DNA from: SB15 sp964639245
GTDB taxonomy: Bacteria > Chloroflexota > Anaerolineae > Aggregatilineales > J027
Length of the DNA stretch: 63,360 bases
Assembly: GCA_964639245.1 (NCBI GenBank)
Contig: CAZXCU010000022.1
Coordinates: 1 to 63,360, forward strand
Direction of reading: 5' to 3'
The position numbers and the translations under genes are program-made. The notes under the pieces are model-generated. The model ran no database searches. It was not told the DNA's origin and saw nothing but the letters and a program-made list of their open reading frames with translations. Below, one piece after another: positions 41,580 to 48,523 of this stretch (position 1 is the stretch's first letter; each line of letters begins with the position of its first letter).

Positions 41580-42062
41580 ATGATTAGCCATATTCATCAC
41601 GGGGTGTACATTAGTGGGAGTCGGGTGCTGCGCCAACAGGACAGCGTGCGCGAATTGGGCATTGAGGCGGTGGTGCGGGTGGACAGCCTAGACCGTGCCG
41701 ATGCTCAGTGGGAAAAATCGTTTACGCTGCTGGATATGCCATTTAACGATGGATTCGCAGTGCCGCCGATTGTCTTTAACAAAGTCACCGCGTTTATTCA
41801 TCAGCAGGTACAGGCGGAACGTAAAGTGCTGGTTCACTGTCATATGGGCGTGAGCCGTTCGGTAACAATGGTGCTGGCCTATCTGATTGAATACGAAGCC
41901 ATGACGCTGGGAGAGGCCTATCAGGTGGTGCTGGCAGGTCGTTCAATTGCCTATCCGCATAATGCGCTGATTCATTCGCTTGTGGTACACTATCGCCTGC
42001 CGTATACACCCGAACAAATTAAAGAACCGTTCTTTCTGGACAGCCTGAAATTGAATGGATAA
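41580..42062 (+). CDS. Dual-specificity protein phosphatase
   Basis: A 160-residue cysteine phosphatase of the dual-specificity type. The P-loop HCHMGVSRS places nucleophile Cys87 and Arg93; the general acid is probably Asp52 or Asp57 in LLDMPFNDG. The N-terminal part (HHGVYISGSRVLRQQDSVRELG) is typical of atypical DSPs. It is soluble and has no signal. It may reverse the action of a Ser/Thr kinase such as that at 29290, though that is only a possibility. Its last eight bases overlap the next gene's start, so the two are translationally coupled. Confidence 0.92.
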   Translation: MISHIHHGVYISGSRVLRQQDSVRELGIEAVVRVDSLDRADAQWEKSFTLLDMPFNDGFAVPPIVFNKVTAFIHQQVQAERKVLVHCHMGVSRSVTMVLAYLIEYEAMTLGEAYQVVLAGRSIAYPHNALIHSLVVHYRLPYTPEQIKEPFFLDSLKLNG

Positions 42063-43572
42063 CACACACGAATTTCCCAAAACCACCCCACTAAACACGC
42101 GCTTTAACTCCCGCGTTTTTTTCACCCTTCCGACGCTTTCCCTTGCCGAAAATGACCGCCTAATGGCAATTGGGGCGGGCTTGGCGGTGGGGATTCTGGG
42201 GTCGGTGTTTGCGCTGCTCCTTGTGCTGGAAGGGGTGGTGGTGACATTTGGTTTGCTGTTCGGGATTCTGGTCGGATTGTACGTGCTGACCAGTCTTGAT
42301 GCCGCGCTGGTGATTGTGATGGCAACGGTGGCGCTGCTGCCGTTTGGCACTTTTCCCATCAAAATTGCCTTCACCCCCTCGCTCCTTGATTGTGCGCTGG
42401 CGGGATTTTTAACCGTCTATGTCTTTCAGTGGATGACAGGCCGACGACGCGAATTTCATCTCACGCCGGTGTCATGGACGATTTTTTTGCTGGTGGGGGT
42501 GATTGTGTTCACCTTTATTCTGGGAACACGCTATGCCCGCCCGAATATGAATCTGTTGAAAACCTTCATGGAACTGCTGTTGAGCATCAGCATGGCGTTG
42601 ATTCTGGCGGACGTAGCCAACGACATCAAAACGCTGCGTCGGATGGTGATGATTTTGCTGGTGGCGGGGGCGGTTTCTGGTGCGATTGGCACGGTGTTAT
42701 GGCTGCTGCCGGATGAGACCGCCGAACAAATTCTGGTACGTTTGGCTCGTTTTGGTTATCCCGATGGCGGGGTGCTGCATTACCGCGAAGATGGGGTCGA
42801 GGTGCTGAATGAACGGGCTATTGGCACATGGATTGCGCCGAATACCTATGGCAGTTTTATGATGCTGGTCGGTGGGCTGGCAGGGGTACAGGCGGTTGCA
42901 CGTTTTCCGGTGGTCAAATGGCGCGTTGTGGCGCTGGCGTGTTTCGGGGCAGTGGCGGCGGCGCTGTTTTTAAGCGATTCTCGCGGGGCGCTGCTGGGAT
43001 TGCTGACCGGATTAGGAGTCGTGGCGGTGCTGCGTTACCGTCAGCTTTTGTATGTGGGGATTCTTGCGGTGGGGTTGGCGCTGGTGCTGCCGCAAACCCA
43101 AGCCTATCTTCAAAAATTGGAGGCGGGCTTCACCGGGGAAGATTTAGAAACCCAGATGCGGTTGGGCGAATACAAAGATGCGCTTAACTTGATTGAAAAT
43201 TATCCTGTGTTTGGAGTCGGGTTTTCGGGTGTACCGGAAATTAATTTGTATACCGCCGTGTCTAGTACCTATCTGACCATCGGGGTGTATATGGGGTTGG
43301 TGGGGGTGGCGGTATATGTGCTGGCAGTGAGTAGTGTTATCGGGTGGGGGGTGCGCTGGTGGCCTCACATCCGGCGCGATGACCGACTCAGCGAGGTATG
43401 GTTGGGGCTGCTGGCGGGGATTGTTGGCGCGTCGGTGGGCGCTATTTTTGACCACTTTTATTTTAACCCGCAGTTTCAGGCCACATCCTTTTTGCTCTGG
43501 GCGTATATCGGGTTGTTCCTTGCCGCCACGCGGATTGTGTGGGAACGGCAAGGCACCTTCCAAGAAAAATAA
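42055..43572 (+). CDS. O-antigen ligase / Wzy-like polymerase family membrane protein
   Basis: A 505-residue polytopic protein with about ten to twelve membrane helices and a large exterior loop near residues 215-265. The pattern of SRGALLGLLTGLG, LNLIENYPVFGVGFSGVPE and a C-terminal YFNPQFQATSFLLWAYIGLFL is that of O-antigen-ligase (PF04932) proteins, which join lipid-linked glycan chains to an acceptor. ATG 42055 overlaps the phosphatase stop by eight bases. Coupling with a phosphatase suggests that polymer synthesis is controlled by phosphorylation. The acceptor is unknown. Confidence 0.85.
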   Translation: MDNTHEFPKTTPLNTRFNSRVFFTLPTLSLAENDRLMAIGAGLAVGILGSVFALLLVLEGVVVTFGLLFGILVGLYVLTSLDAALVIVMATVALLPFGTFPIKIAFTPSLLDCALAGFLTVYVFQWMTGRRREFHLTPVSWTIFLLVGVIVFTFILGTRYARPNMNLLKTFMELLLSISMALILADVANDIKTLRRMVMILLVAGAVSGAIGTVLWLLPDETAEQILVRLARFGYPDGGVLHYREDGVEVLNERAIGTWIAPNTYGSFMMLVGGLAGVQAVARFPVVKWRVVALACFGAVAAALFLSDSRGALLGLLTGLGVVAVLRYRQLLYVGILAVGLALVLPQTQAYLQKLEAGFTGEDLETQMRLGEYKDALNLIENYPVFGVGFSGVPEINLYTAVSSTYLTIGVYMGLVGVAVYVLAVSSVIGWGVRWWPHIRRDDRLSEVWLGLLAGIVGASVGAIFDHFYFNPQFQATSFLLWAYIGLFLAATRIVWERQGTFQEK

Positions 43573-43582
43573 CGACCTGTTC

Positions 43583-44476
43583 TTAAATATTTTCCGTCAA
43601 CAGGGGCTGACCGGTGGCTAAATCGATTTGTAGATAGTGGCTGGTCGCCTGTGCTTGAATCCCCACCAAATCGGCTACTTCACGCACAATCACACGGGCT
43701 TCGTCCCATGTGAGTTCTTCGCGCACGCCTAAGCGTTTGGCAGAGACTTCCTCCGCGATGCCCTGATAACTGAGGGCGAGTGTCGGTTGGTTATCGCGCA
43801 GGCTGGCATATTTATTTAGATTCATTTGCAATTTAAGCTGGTCTGCGTTACGCCCCCACAACCCCATATACACTTCGTTGGTGGCAAGCCCAAAATGTTT
43901 TTCGGACACATCCACAATCACCGTTTTGAGGGCGGTGGTGAACATCGCCCGTTTGATTTTGCCGTTGATGCGCGCATTAATCCATGTGTCGTCTTTGCCC
44001 TGTCGTTTGTATTCTTCAATGACTGCATCCAGCAGCTTATCGGGATTCATCGCATGGAGCAGGGTGTCCGGTTCGCGGCGCACAAGGTCAACAAACGCGC
44101 CCGATTTAGCGAGAAATTCCCGAATTTCCCGCAAGACAGGCCGTTCTCTGGTAGCGCGAAGGTGTTGAGCAATAAGATACAACCCTTTATCGGTGGTATA
44201 TTCTACCGAGTATGTTTTTCCATCCGTTGCCTCATAGGGCAGTGTTCGGATTGAGTCCGACAACTGAAGGCTGCTGCGACGTTTCAAATCATTCCAGACT
44301 TTTGATGCGTCCCGTGTTTGCGTGATTAATAGCCCTACAATCCAATCCTGAACAGCGAACCAAAACCCATTATTTTCTTGAACATGAGCAAGGGCGAATC
44401 CCCATTTTTCTGCTACAATCAGTGGCAAAGGACGATTATCCGCATGGGCTGATTCCTGCGAGATGATGTCTAACAT
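43583..44476 (-). CDS. BRO/DinD-like protein
   Basis: A 297-residue soluble protein. Residues 25-120 fit a BRO-N/Bro-like antirepressor domain (FWFAVQDWIVGLLITQTRDASKVWNDLKRR, VEYTTDKGLYLIAQHL, REIREFLAKSG). The C-terminal half (KDDTWINARINGKIKRAMFTTAL, LATNEVYMGLWGRNADQLK) follows the DinD / DNA-damage-inducible protein D pattern. DinD-like proteins interact with RecA filaments or serve as phage antirepressors. The gene has TAGGAG before ATG 44476, and a hairpin lies in its leader. It faces an XRE regulator gene, a typical arrangement of accessory DNA. Specific role unknown. Confidence 0.75.
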   Translation of the reverse strand: MLDIISQESAHADNRPLPLIVAEKWGFALAHVQENNGFWFAVQDWIVGLLITQTRDASKVWNDLKRRSSLQLSDSIRTLPYEATDGKTYSVEYTTDKGLYLIAQHLRATRERPVLREIREFLAKSGAFVDLVRREPDTLLHAMNPDKLLDAVIEEYKRQGKDDTWINARINGKIKRAMFTTALKTVIVDVSEKHFGLATNEVYMGLWGRNADQLKLQMNLNKYASLRDNQPTLALSYQGIAEEVSAKRLGVREELTWDEARVIVREVADLVGIQAQATSHYLQIDLATGQPLLTENI

Positions 44477-44495
44477 GTGTTAATCTCCTATATAG

Positions 44496-44528
44496 AAACC
44501 CCCGCCTGCTCGAAACCGTCGGGGGTTT
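44496..44528. terminator. Hairpin in the leader of the DinD-like gene
   Basis: AAACCCCCG (44496-44504) pairs with CGGGGGTTT (44520-44528), followed on the plus strand by TTTTTTCG. As a plus-strand terminator it would block antisense reading into the DinD-like gene; on the minus strand it is a leader stem just before the ribosome-binding site. Confidence 0.55.
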
Positions 44529-44654
44529 TTTCGTTGTTTCGCACTTTTAGATGTGTGAAAGTGCCTACCGTATATAGTAATAAAGACTGCAAAATGAGTC
44601 AAGACTATTGGTGAAAAATCGAATGGGCTATCAAACTATCAGAGTATTGATATA

Positions 44655-44683
44655 TTGACTGTTTGATGCCAGCAACGTACAGT
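44655..44683 (+). promoter_or_regulatory. Sigma-70-type promoter of the XRE regulator
   Basis: TTGACT (44655-44660), 17-base spacer, TACAGT (44678-44683). Start of transcription would be near 44690, inside the palindrome at 44686-44705. Confidence 0.5.
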
Positions 44684-44685
44684 AG

Positions 44686-44705
44686 GGACACGATATATCG
44701 TGTCC
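44686..44705. repeat. Dispersed ATATAT-core palindrome at a promoter
   Basis: GGACACGATATATCGTGTCC, a perfect 20-base palindrome preceded by GTAG as in the other members. It overlaps the inferred transcription start of the XRE gene, 22 bases before its ATG, so it could act as an operator or leader stem there. Confidence 0.75.
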
Positions 44706-44727
44706 GTTCAGATGAAGGTAAGAGAAG

Positions 44728-44949
44728 ATGAAACGAGTGCGATTCCGTTTAATGGAATTGATGAAGGAAAGAAATATCCAGCAAATGGAATTGGTGGAAG
44801 GAACAGGGTTATCCTATAACACGATCAAATCCTATTCTCGTAACCATGTCATGCGCCCCGATTTAGAAATCATCGCCAAGTTGTGTGAGTATTTTGAATG
44901 TGAACTGACCGATTTGCTGGTGTTGGAGGAGGTAGCGTCACCGGGGTAA
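44728..44949 (+). CDS. XRE/Cro-family helix-turn-helix regulator
   Basis: A 73-residue protein made only of a Cro/CI-type HTH domain: FRLMELMKERNIQQMELVEGTGLSYNTIKSYSRN is helices 1-3, with the recognition helix around LSYNTIKSYS, and LEIIAKLCEYFECELTDLLVL completes the five-helix fold. GAAGGTAAG precedes ATG 44728. Such tiny regulators commonly control accessory or prophage-like modules. It is followed after 36 bases by the small gene paired with an HNH nuclease and may regulate it, or the facing DinD-like gene. Confidence 0.88.
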   Translation: MKRVRFRLMELMKERNIQQMELVEGTGLSYNTIKSYSRNHVMRPDLEIIAKLCEYFECELTDLLVLEEVASPG

Positions 44950-44985
44950 GGAACGGTTGCTAAAATTAGCGTAGAGGAGGCCGTG

Positions 44986-45348
44986 ATGAGTCAAATGTTT
45001 ACGATTGAAGTTGCAGAGGACGTGGTGAACCGTGCGCGGAAAATTGCGGAAAGTACCCACCGTCCAATAGAGGCTGTCTTGAGTGACTGGTTCGCTTCGG
45101 CAAGCCATGAACCGCCTCTTGAAATTCTTTCGGATGAGCAACTTCTTGCCGTGGTGGACATGCAAATGGAAGAAGCCCAGCAAGAAGAATTGTCGGTGAT
45201 TCTTGCTCATCGTCGGGAAGGCCAAGCGACTTTAGAAGAAGAAGTCCGTTTTGAGGAACTCATGCAACGCTATCGGCGTGGGATGGTGCGTAAAGCCCAT
45301 GCGCTCAAAATTGCGGTTGAACGTGGCCTGCGCCCACCTCTCGCGTAA
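44986..45348 (+). CDS. Hypothetical protein paired with an HNH nuclease
   Basis: A 120-residue, highly charged helical protein. The first 40 residues (FTIEVAEDVVNRARKIAESTHRPIEAVLSDWF) resemble ribbon-helix-helix-like or antitoxin-type DNA-binding starts; the rest is acidic helix (EEAQQEELSVILAHRREGQ). GAGGAGG precedes ATG 44986; a GTG directly before it is possible. Its stop codon is two bases before the HNH gene. Such gene pairs, a small helical protein before an HNH protein, look like a conserved two-gene module; an antitoxin/immunity role is conjecture. Confidence 0.75.
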   Translation: MSQMFTIEVAEDVVNRARKIAESTHRPIEAVLSDWFASASHEPPLEILSDEQLLAVVDMQMEEAQQEELSVILAHRREGQATLEEEVRFEELMQRYRRGMVRKAHALKIAVERGLRPPLA

Positions 45349-45350
45349 CC

Positions 45351-45782
45351 ATGTCCCGTACTCATATTTCGATTGGGCTAGACCGGGAAATTCGGGAACG
45401 GGCCAAAAACCGATGTGCCTACTGCCTGAGTCCACAGCATCTCGTGATGGGAAAATTGCAAATAGAACACATCAAACCTATTGCTAAGGGAGGGGATGAT
45501 GATAAAGATAACCTTACCTTAGCTTGCTCCATTTGCAATGGTCACAAAAGTGATAAATTTGAAGCGGTTGACCCAATCTCAGGTGATATCATTCCTTTGT
45601 TTAATCCAAATACGCAAGATTGGTTTGAACATTTTTACTGGTCAGATGATGGCTTACGAATTGGCGGATTAACGCCTGTTGGCAGAGCAACGGTGCAGGC
45701 ACTTCATTTAGATAGAGACGAAGATGCTATTGAAGTTCGGAAATATTGGGTTGCGGTGAATTGGCATCCCCCCAAGGAATAG
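45351..45782 (+). CDS. HNH endonuclease family protein
   Basis: A 143-residue HNH nuclease. Zinc-binding CAYC (about residue 22) and CSIC (about 60) flank the catalytic segment LQIEHIKPIAKGGDDDKDNLTLAC, with His of IEHI, the Asn of DNLTLAC and the final His of NGHKSDKF giving the H-N-H order. The rest (RIGGLTPVGRATVQALHLDR) matches small stand-alone HNH proteins of cyanobacteria and Chloroflexota. Cotranscribed with the 120-residue gene before it. The target could be DNA of a mobile element or the host; not determinable here. Confidence 0.9.
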   Translation: MSRTHISIGLDREIRERAKNRCAYCLSPQHLVMGKLQIEHIKPIAKGGDDDKDNLTLACSICNGHKSDKFEAVDPISGDIIPLFNPNTQDWFEHFYWSDDGLRIGGLTPVGRATVQALHLDRDEDAIEVRKYWVAVNWHPPKE

Positions 45783-45845
45783 CAAAACCGCCTAAAAACC
45801 AATTTACGTGTTTTTCCGTGTAATACTGGCAACGCTTGTTAAATT

Positions 45846-45854
45846 TGTTACAAT
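45846..45854 (+). promoter_or_regulatory. Extended -10 element before nuoB
   Basis: TGTTACAAT at 45846-45854 is an extended -10 (TGn plus TACAAT). It lies about 48 bases before the nuoB start and 65 bases after the HNH stop. No convincing -35 box. Confidence 0.35.
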
Positions 45855-45902
45855 TGGCAAAATCCAATTTGTACTCAGTTAAAACTGTGGATAGGGTGTT
45901 GC

Positions 45903-46565
45903 ATGAGTAATCTTGATATACGTGAATTACATGACCCCACTATTCCATTGCCACAGGAGTTGGAAAGCACTGTTGCTGTCACCAGCTTAAGCTGGATTTA
46001 TAACTGGAGTCGTCGTTCGGCGACGTGGCCTTTGCTGTTTGGCTTGGCCTGCTGCGCGATTGAAATGATTGCGACGGCGACTTCCCGTTATGACATCTCC
46101 CGTTTTGGTATGGAAGTGTTTCGCGCCAGCCCGCGTCAGGCGGATTTGCTGATTGTGTCCGGCACGGTCACGAAAAAGATGGTTGTGCCGATTGTGCGTA
46201 TCTGGAATCAGATGGCAGAACCAAAATATGCGCTGGCGATGGGGGCGTGTGCCTCCGGTGGGGGGCCTTTCAAAGAAGGCTATAACGTGGTGAGTGGGAT
46301 TGACAAATATATTCCGGTGGATGTGTATGCACCGGGCTGCCCGCCAACCCCCCAAGCGTTGCTGTTTTCGTTGATGGCGCTGCATAAAAAAATGGATCAT
46401 CAACGGATTGGCAATTTGAACAGTGTGCCTTGGTACAGCAAAGGCCCGATTGAAGATGTCCCCATGCCGATTCTCGGCCCGGATATTATTGACCCGCGTC
46501 AAGCCGCCATTTTGCGCCACGAGGCCGAACAAGCCTTGTCTGCTGTCGGCGCGGTAGGGGAGTAA
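45903..46565 (+). CDS. nuoB: NADH-quinone oxidoreductase subunit B
   Basis: A 220-residue NuoB subunit that carries the N2 4Fe-4S cluster and donates electrons to quinone in complex I. The cluster ligands Cys50, Cys51 (LACCAIEM), Cys116 (GACASGGG) and Cys146 (APGCPPTP) are all present, together with RYDISRFG and NQMAEPKYALAMG. It is somewhat longer than E. coli-type NuoB at the C-terminus. It leads a cluster with nuoCD (four-base gap) and a NuoI-like protein. NuoA, which usually precedes it, is absent here. Confidence 0.97.
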   Translation: MSNLDIRELHDPTIPLPQELESTVAVTSLSWIYNWSRRSATWPLLFGLACCAIEMIATATSRYDISRFGMEVFRASPRQADLLIVSGTVTKKMVVPIVRIWNQMAEPKYALAMGACASGGGPFKEGYNVVSGIDKYIPVDVYAPGCPPTPQALLFSLMALHKKMDHQRIGNLNSVPWYSKGPIEDVPMPILGPDIIDPRQAAILRHEAEQALSAVGAVGE

Positions 46566-46569
46566 ATAT

Positions 46570-48441
46570 ATGACTGACCAAGTAATCGATACCCTCTCCG
46601 CTAGCCAATCGGCGGCGGATATTTATAGCGACTTACAAACCCGTTTTGGTGCAGCGCCCGATTCCCGTGAAGGTTTTCAGGGAGTGGTGGTTGAACCCGC
46701 CAAATTGATTGAACTTGCGACGGCTTTGCGCGATGACTATGGCTATGATTTTCTTGCCAGCGCCACCGCCGTGGATAATTTGGGCTGGTCGGATGATATG
46801 GAGATGGTTTACCACTTCGACAACATCCGACGCGGGATTCAAGGCACGAATGAAACGCTCGTGGTCAAGGCCAAAACCAGCCGCGAAAATTCGGTGCTGC
46901 CCAGCCTGATTAGTGTCTATCCCGGCGCAGATTTTCAGGAACGGGAAGCATGGGATTTATATGGCATCTGGTTTGAAGGCCATCCCAATATGCGGCGGAT
47001 TCTGATGTGGGAAGGCTTTGAAGGCCACCCCATGCGGAAAGACTGGAAAGAAGCCTACTACGAGGAAGACCACAAACCCTTTGAGTCGCGCTGGCCGGAA
47101 GGTCATGTCACGCGCTCCGAAGAATTTAATCCCTACGGGCATAATATTAAATATCCCGCTGGCTTCAAACCCGATGGCTACCGCGATGTTTCGGAAACCA
47201 GCAATTACGCCGGGTTGGGCTTGGGGGTCGAAATTGAAGGCGACGCTGGCCTCAAAACCGATACCCTGACGGTCAATCTTGGCCCGCACCATCCCAGTAC
47301 CCACGGCGTGTTCCGTATGGTTGTGCAGGTGGATGGCGAAACCGTTGAAAATCTTGAACCCGTGATGGGCTATCTCCACCGCAACCACGAGCAAATCGGG
47401 GAGCGCAATACGTGGATTATGAACATGCCCTTCACTGACCGCCTCGATTATCTGTCCAGCATGAATAATAACCTTGCCTACGCGCTGACGATGGAAAAAT
47501 TGATGGCGCAGGGCGGGTACAAGGGCTATACGGGGCTAACCCGCCGCGCCGAACTCATTCGCGTGCTGGTGGTCGAATTGCAGCGGATTGTCAACCATGT
47601 GTGGGCGACGGGCTTTTTCCTGAACGATTTGGGCGCGTTCCAAACCCCCATGTTGTATCTGGTCAAAGAACGCGAACTCATTCTGGACTTTTTTGAAGCG
47701 CTGGCGGGTTCGCGCCTGATGTGTAATTACATGCGTTTTGGCGGGGTGTCCGCTGATATTCCTGACCGCATGTATTCCCCGGCGGTGCGTACCAATGACC
47801 GGATGCGCGACACCGATACATGGGACTATCTGCACGAACTCATTTTTGAACGTCTGCCGCGTGCCTATGATGAAATGTATGGCTACCTTGTGACCAATGA
47901 AATTCTGGTCGCCCGCACACAGGGGGTGGGGATTCTGCCGCCCGAATTGGCGATTGCCTACAGCACCAGCGGCCCGGTTTTGCGGGCAAGCGGTGTGCCG
48001 TATGACCTGCGCAAAGTGGATAAATACAGCATTTATCCCGAACTTGAATTTGATGCGGCGGTGCGCTACAACGGCGATTGTTATGATCGGATGATGATCC
48101 GGTTTGATGAAATCCGCGAAAGTGTACGGATTTTGCAGCAAGTGCTGCCGATGCTCAAAGAAACCGAAAAAATGCCTGTGTATGGCATTGATGCCTATAA
48201 CCCGCGTATGCCGCAGGGTGAATCGTATGGACGCGGGGAAAATCCCAAAGGCGAACTCGGTTTTTATGTCGTTGCACGCGGTGGTAAAGATTTTGACCAG
48301 AACGCATGGCGGTATCATGTCCGTTCGCCAAGTTTCATCAATTTGACCGCGCTCGGTGAAATGTGTCGTGGGCATAAAGTGGCGGATGTGGTCGTGATTC
48401 TGGGCAGCATTGACATCGTACTCGGTGAAGTGGATCGGTAG
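46570..48441 (+). CDS. nuoCD: NADH-quinone oxidoreductase, fused C/D subunit
   Basis: A 623-residue fusion of NuoC (residues 1-205; VSVYPGADFQEREAWDLYGI and HPNMRRILMWEGFEGHPMRK) with NuoD (residues 220-623; LGPHHPSTHGVFRM, MGYLHRNHEQIGE, GVSADIPDR, and the C-terminal DIVLGEVDR). NuoD lines the quinone site together with NuoB, and its HHPSTHG loop is intact. The linker between halves is about 15 residues. Fusion of C and D is known in enterobacteria and others. Only four bases separate it from nuoB, so the two are cotranscribed. Confidence 0.96.
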   Translation: MTDQVIDTLSASQSAADIYSDLQTRFGAAPDSREGFQGVVVEPAKLIELATALRDDYGYDFLASATAVDNLGWSDDMEMVYHFDNIRRGIQGTNETLVVKAKTSRENSVLPSLISVYPGADFQEREAWDLYGIWFEGHPNMRRILMWEGFEGHPMRKDWKEAYYEEDHKPFESRWPEGHVTRSEEFNPYGHNIKYPAGFKPDGYRDVSETSNYAGLGLGVEIEGDAGLKTDTLTVNLGPHHPSTHGVFRMVVQVDGETVENLEPVMGYLHRNHEQIGERNTWIMNMPFTDRLDYLSSMNNNLAYALTMEKLMAQGGYKGYTGLTRRAELIRVLVVELQRIVNHVWATGFFLNDLGAFQTPMLYLVKERELILDFFEALAGSRLMCNYMRFGGVSADIPDRMYSPAVRTNDRMRDTDTWDYLHELIFERLPRAYDEMYGYLVTNEILVARTQGVGILPPELAIAYSTSGPVLRASGVPYDLRKVDKYSIYPELEFDAAVRYNGDCYDRMMIRFDEIRESVRILQQVLPMLKETEKMPVYGIDAYNPRMPQGESYGRGENPKGELGFYVVARGGKDFDQNAWRYHVRSPSFINLTALGEMCRGHKVADVVVILGSIDIVLGEVDR

Positions 48442-48523
48442 TTTTCAGTCATCGGTTTTTAGTTGTCGGTTGGGAATACGGATAACTGAAAACTGAGACC
48501 CGAAAACTCAAAAAGGAGTTTTT

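Noticed and set aside
47536..48375. A 279-codon antisense frame in nuoCD
   Set aside because: The plus strand encodes a certain NuoD there; the antisense product is His-rich and has no ribosome-binding site.
48442..48520. TCAGTTTTCAG-type repeats between nuoCD and nuoI, and at 19852-19880, as a regulatory element
   Set aside because: They are short, imperfect and AT-rich, with a weak inverted repeat only; I could not separate them from chance or simple dispersed repeats.
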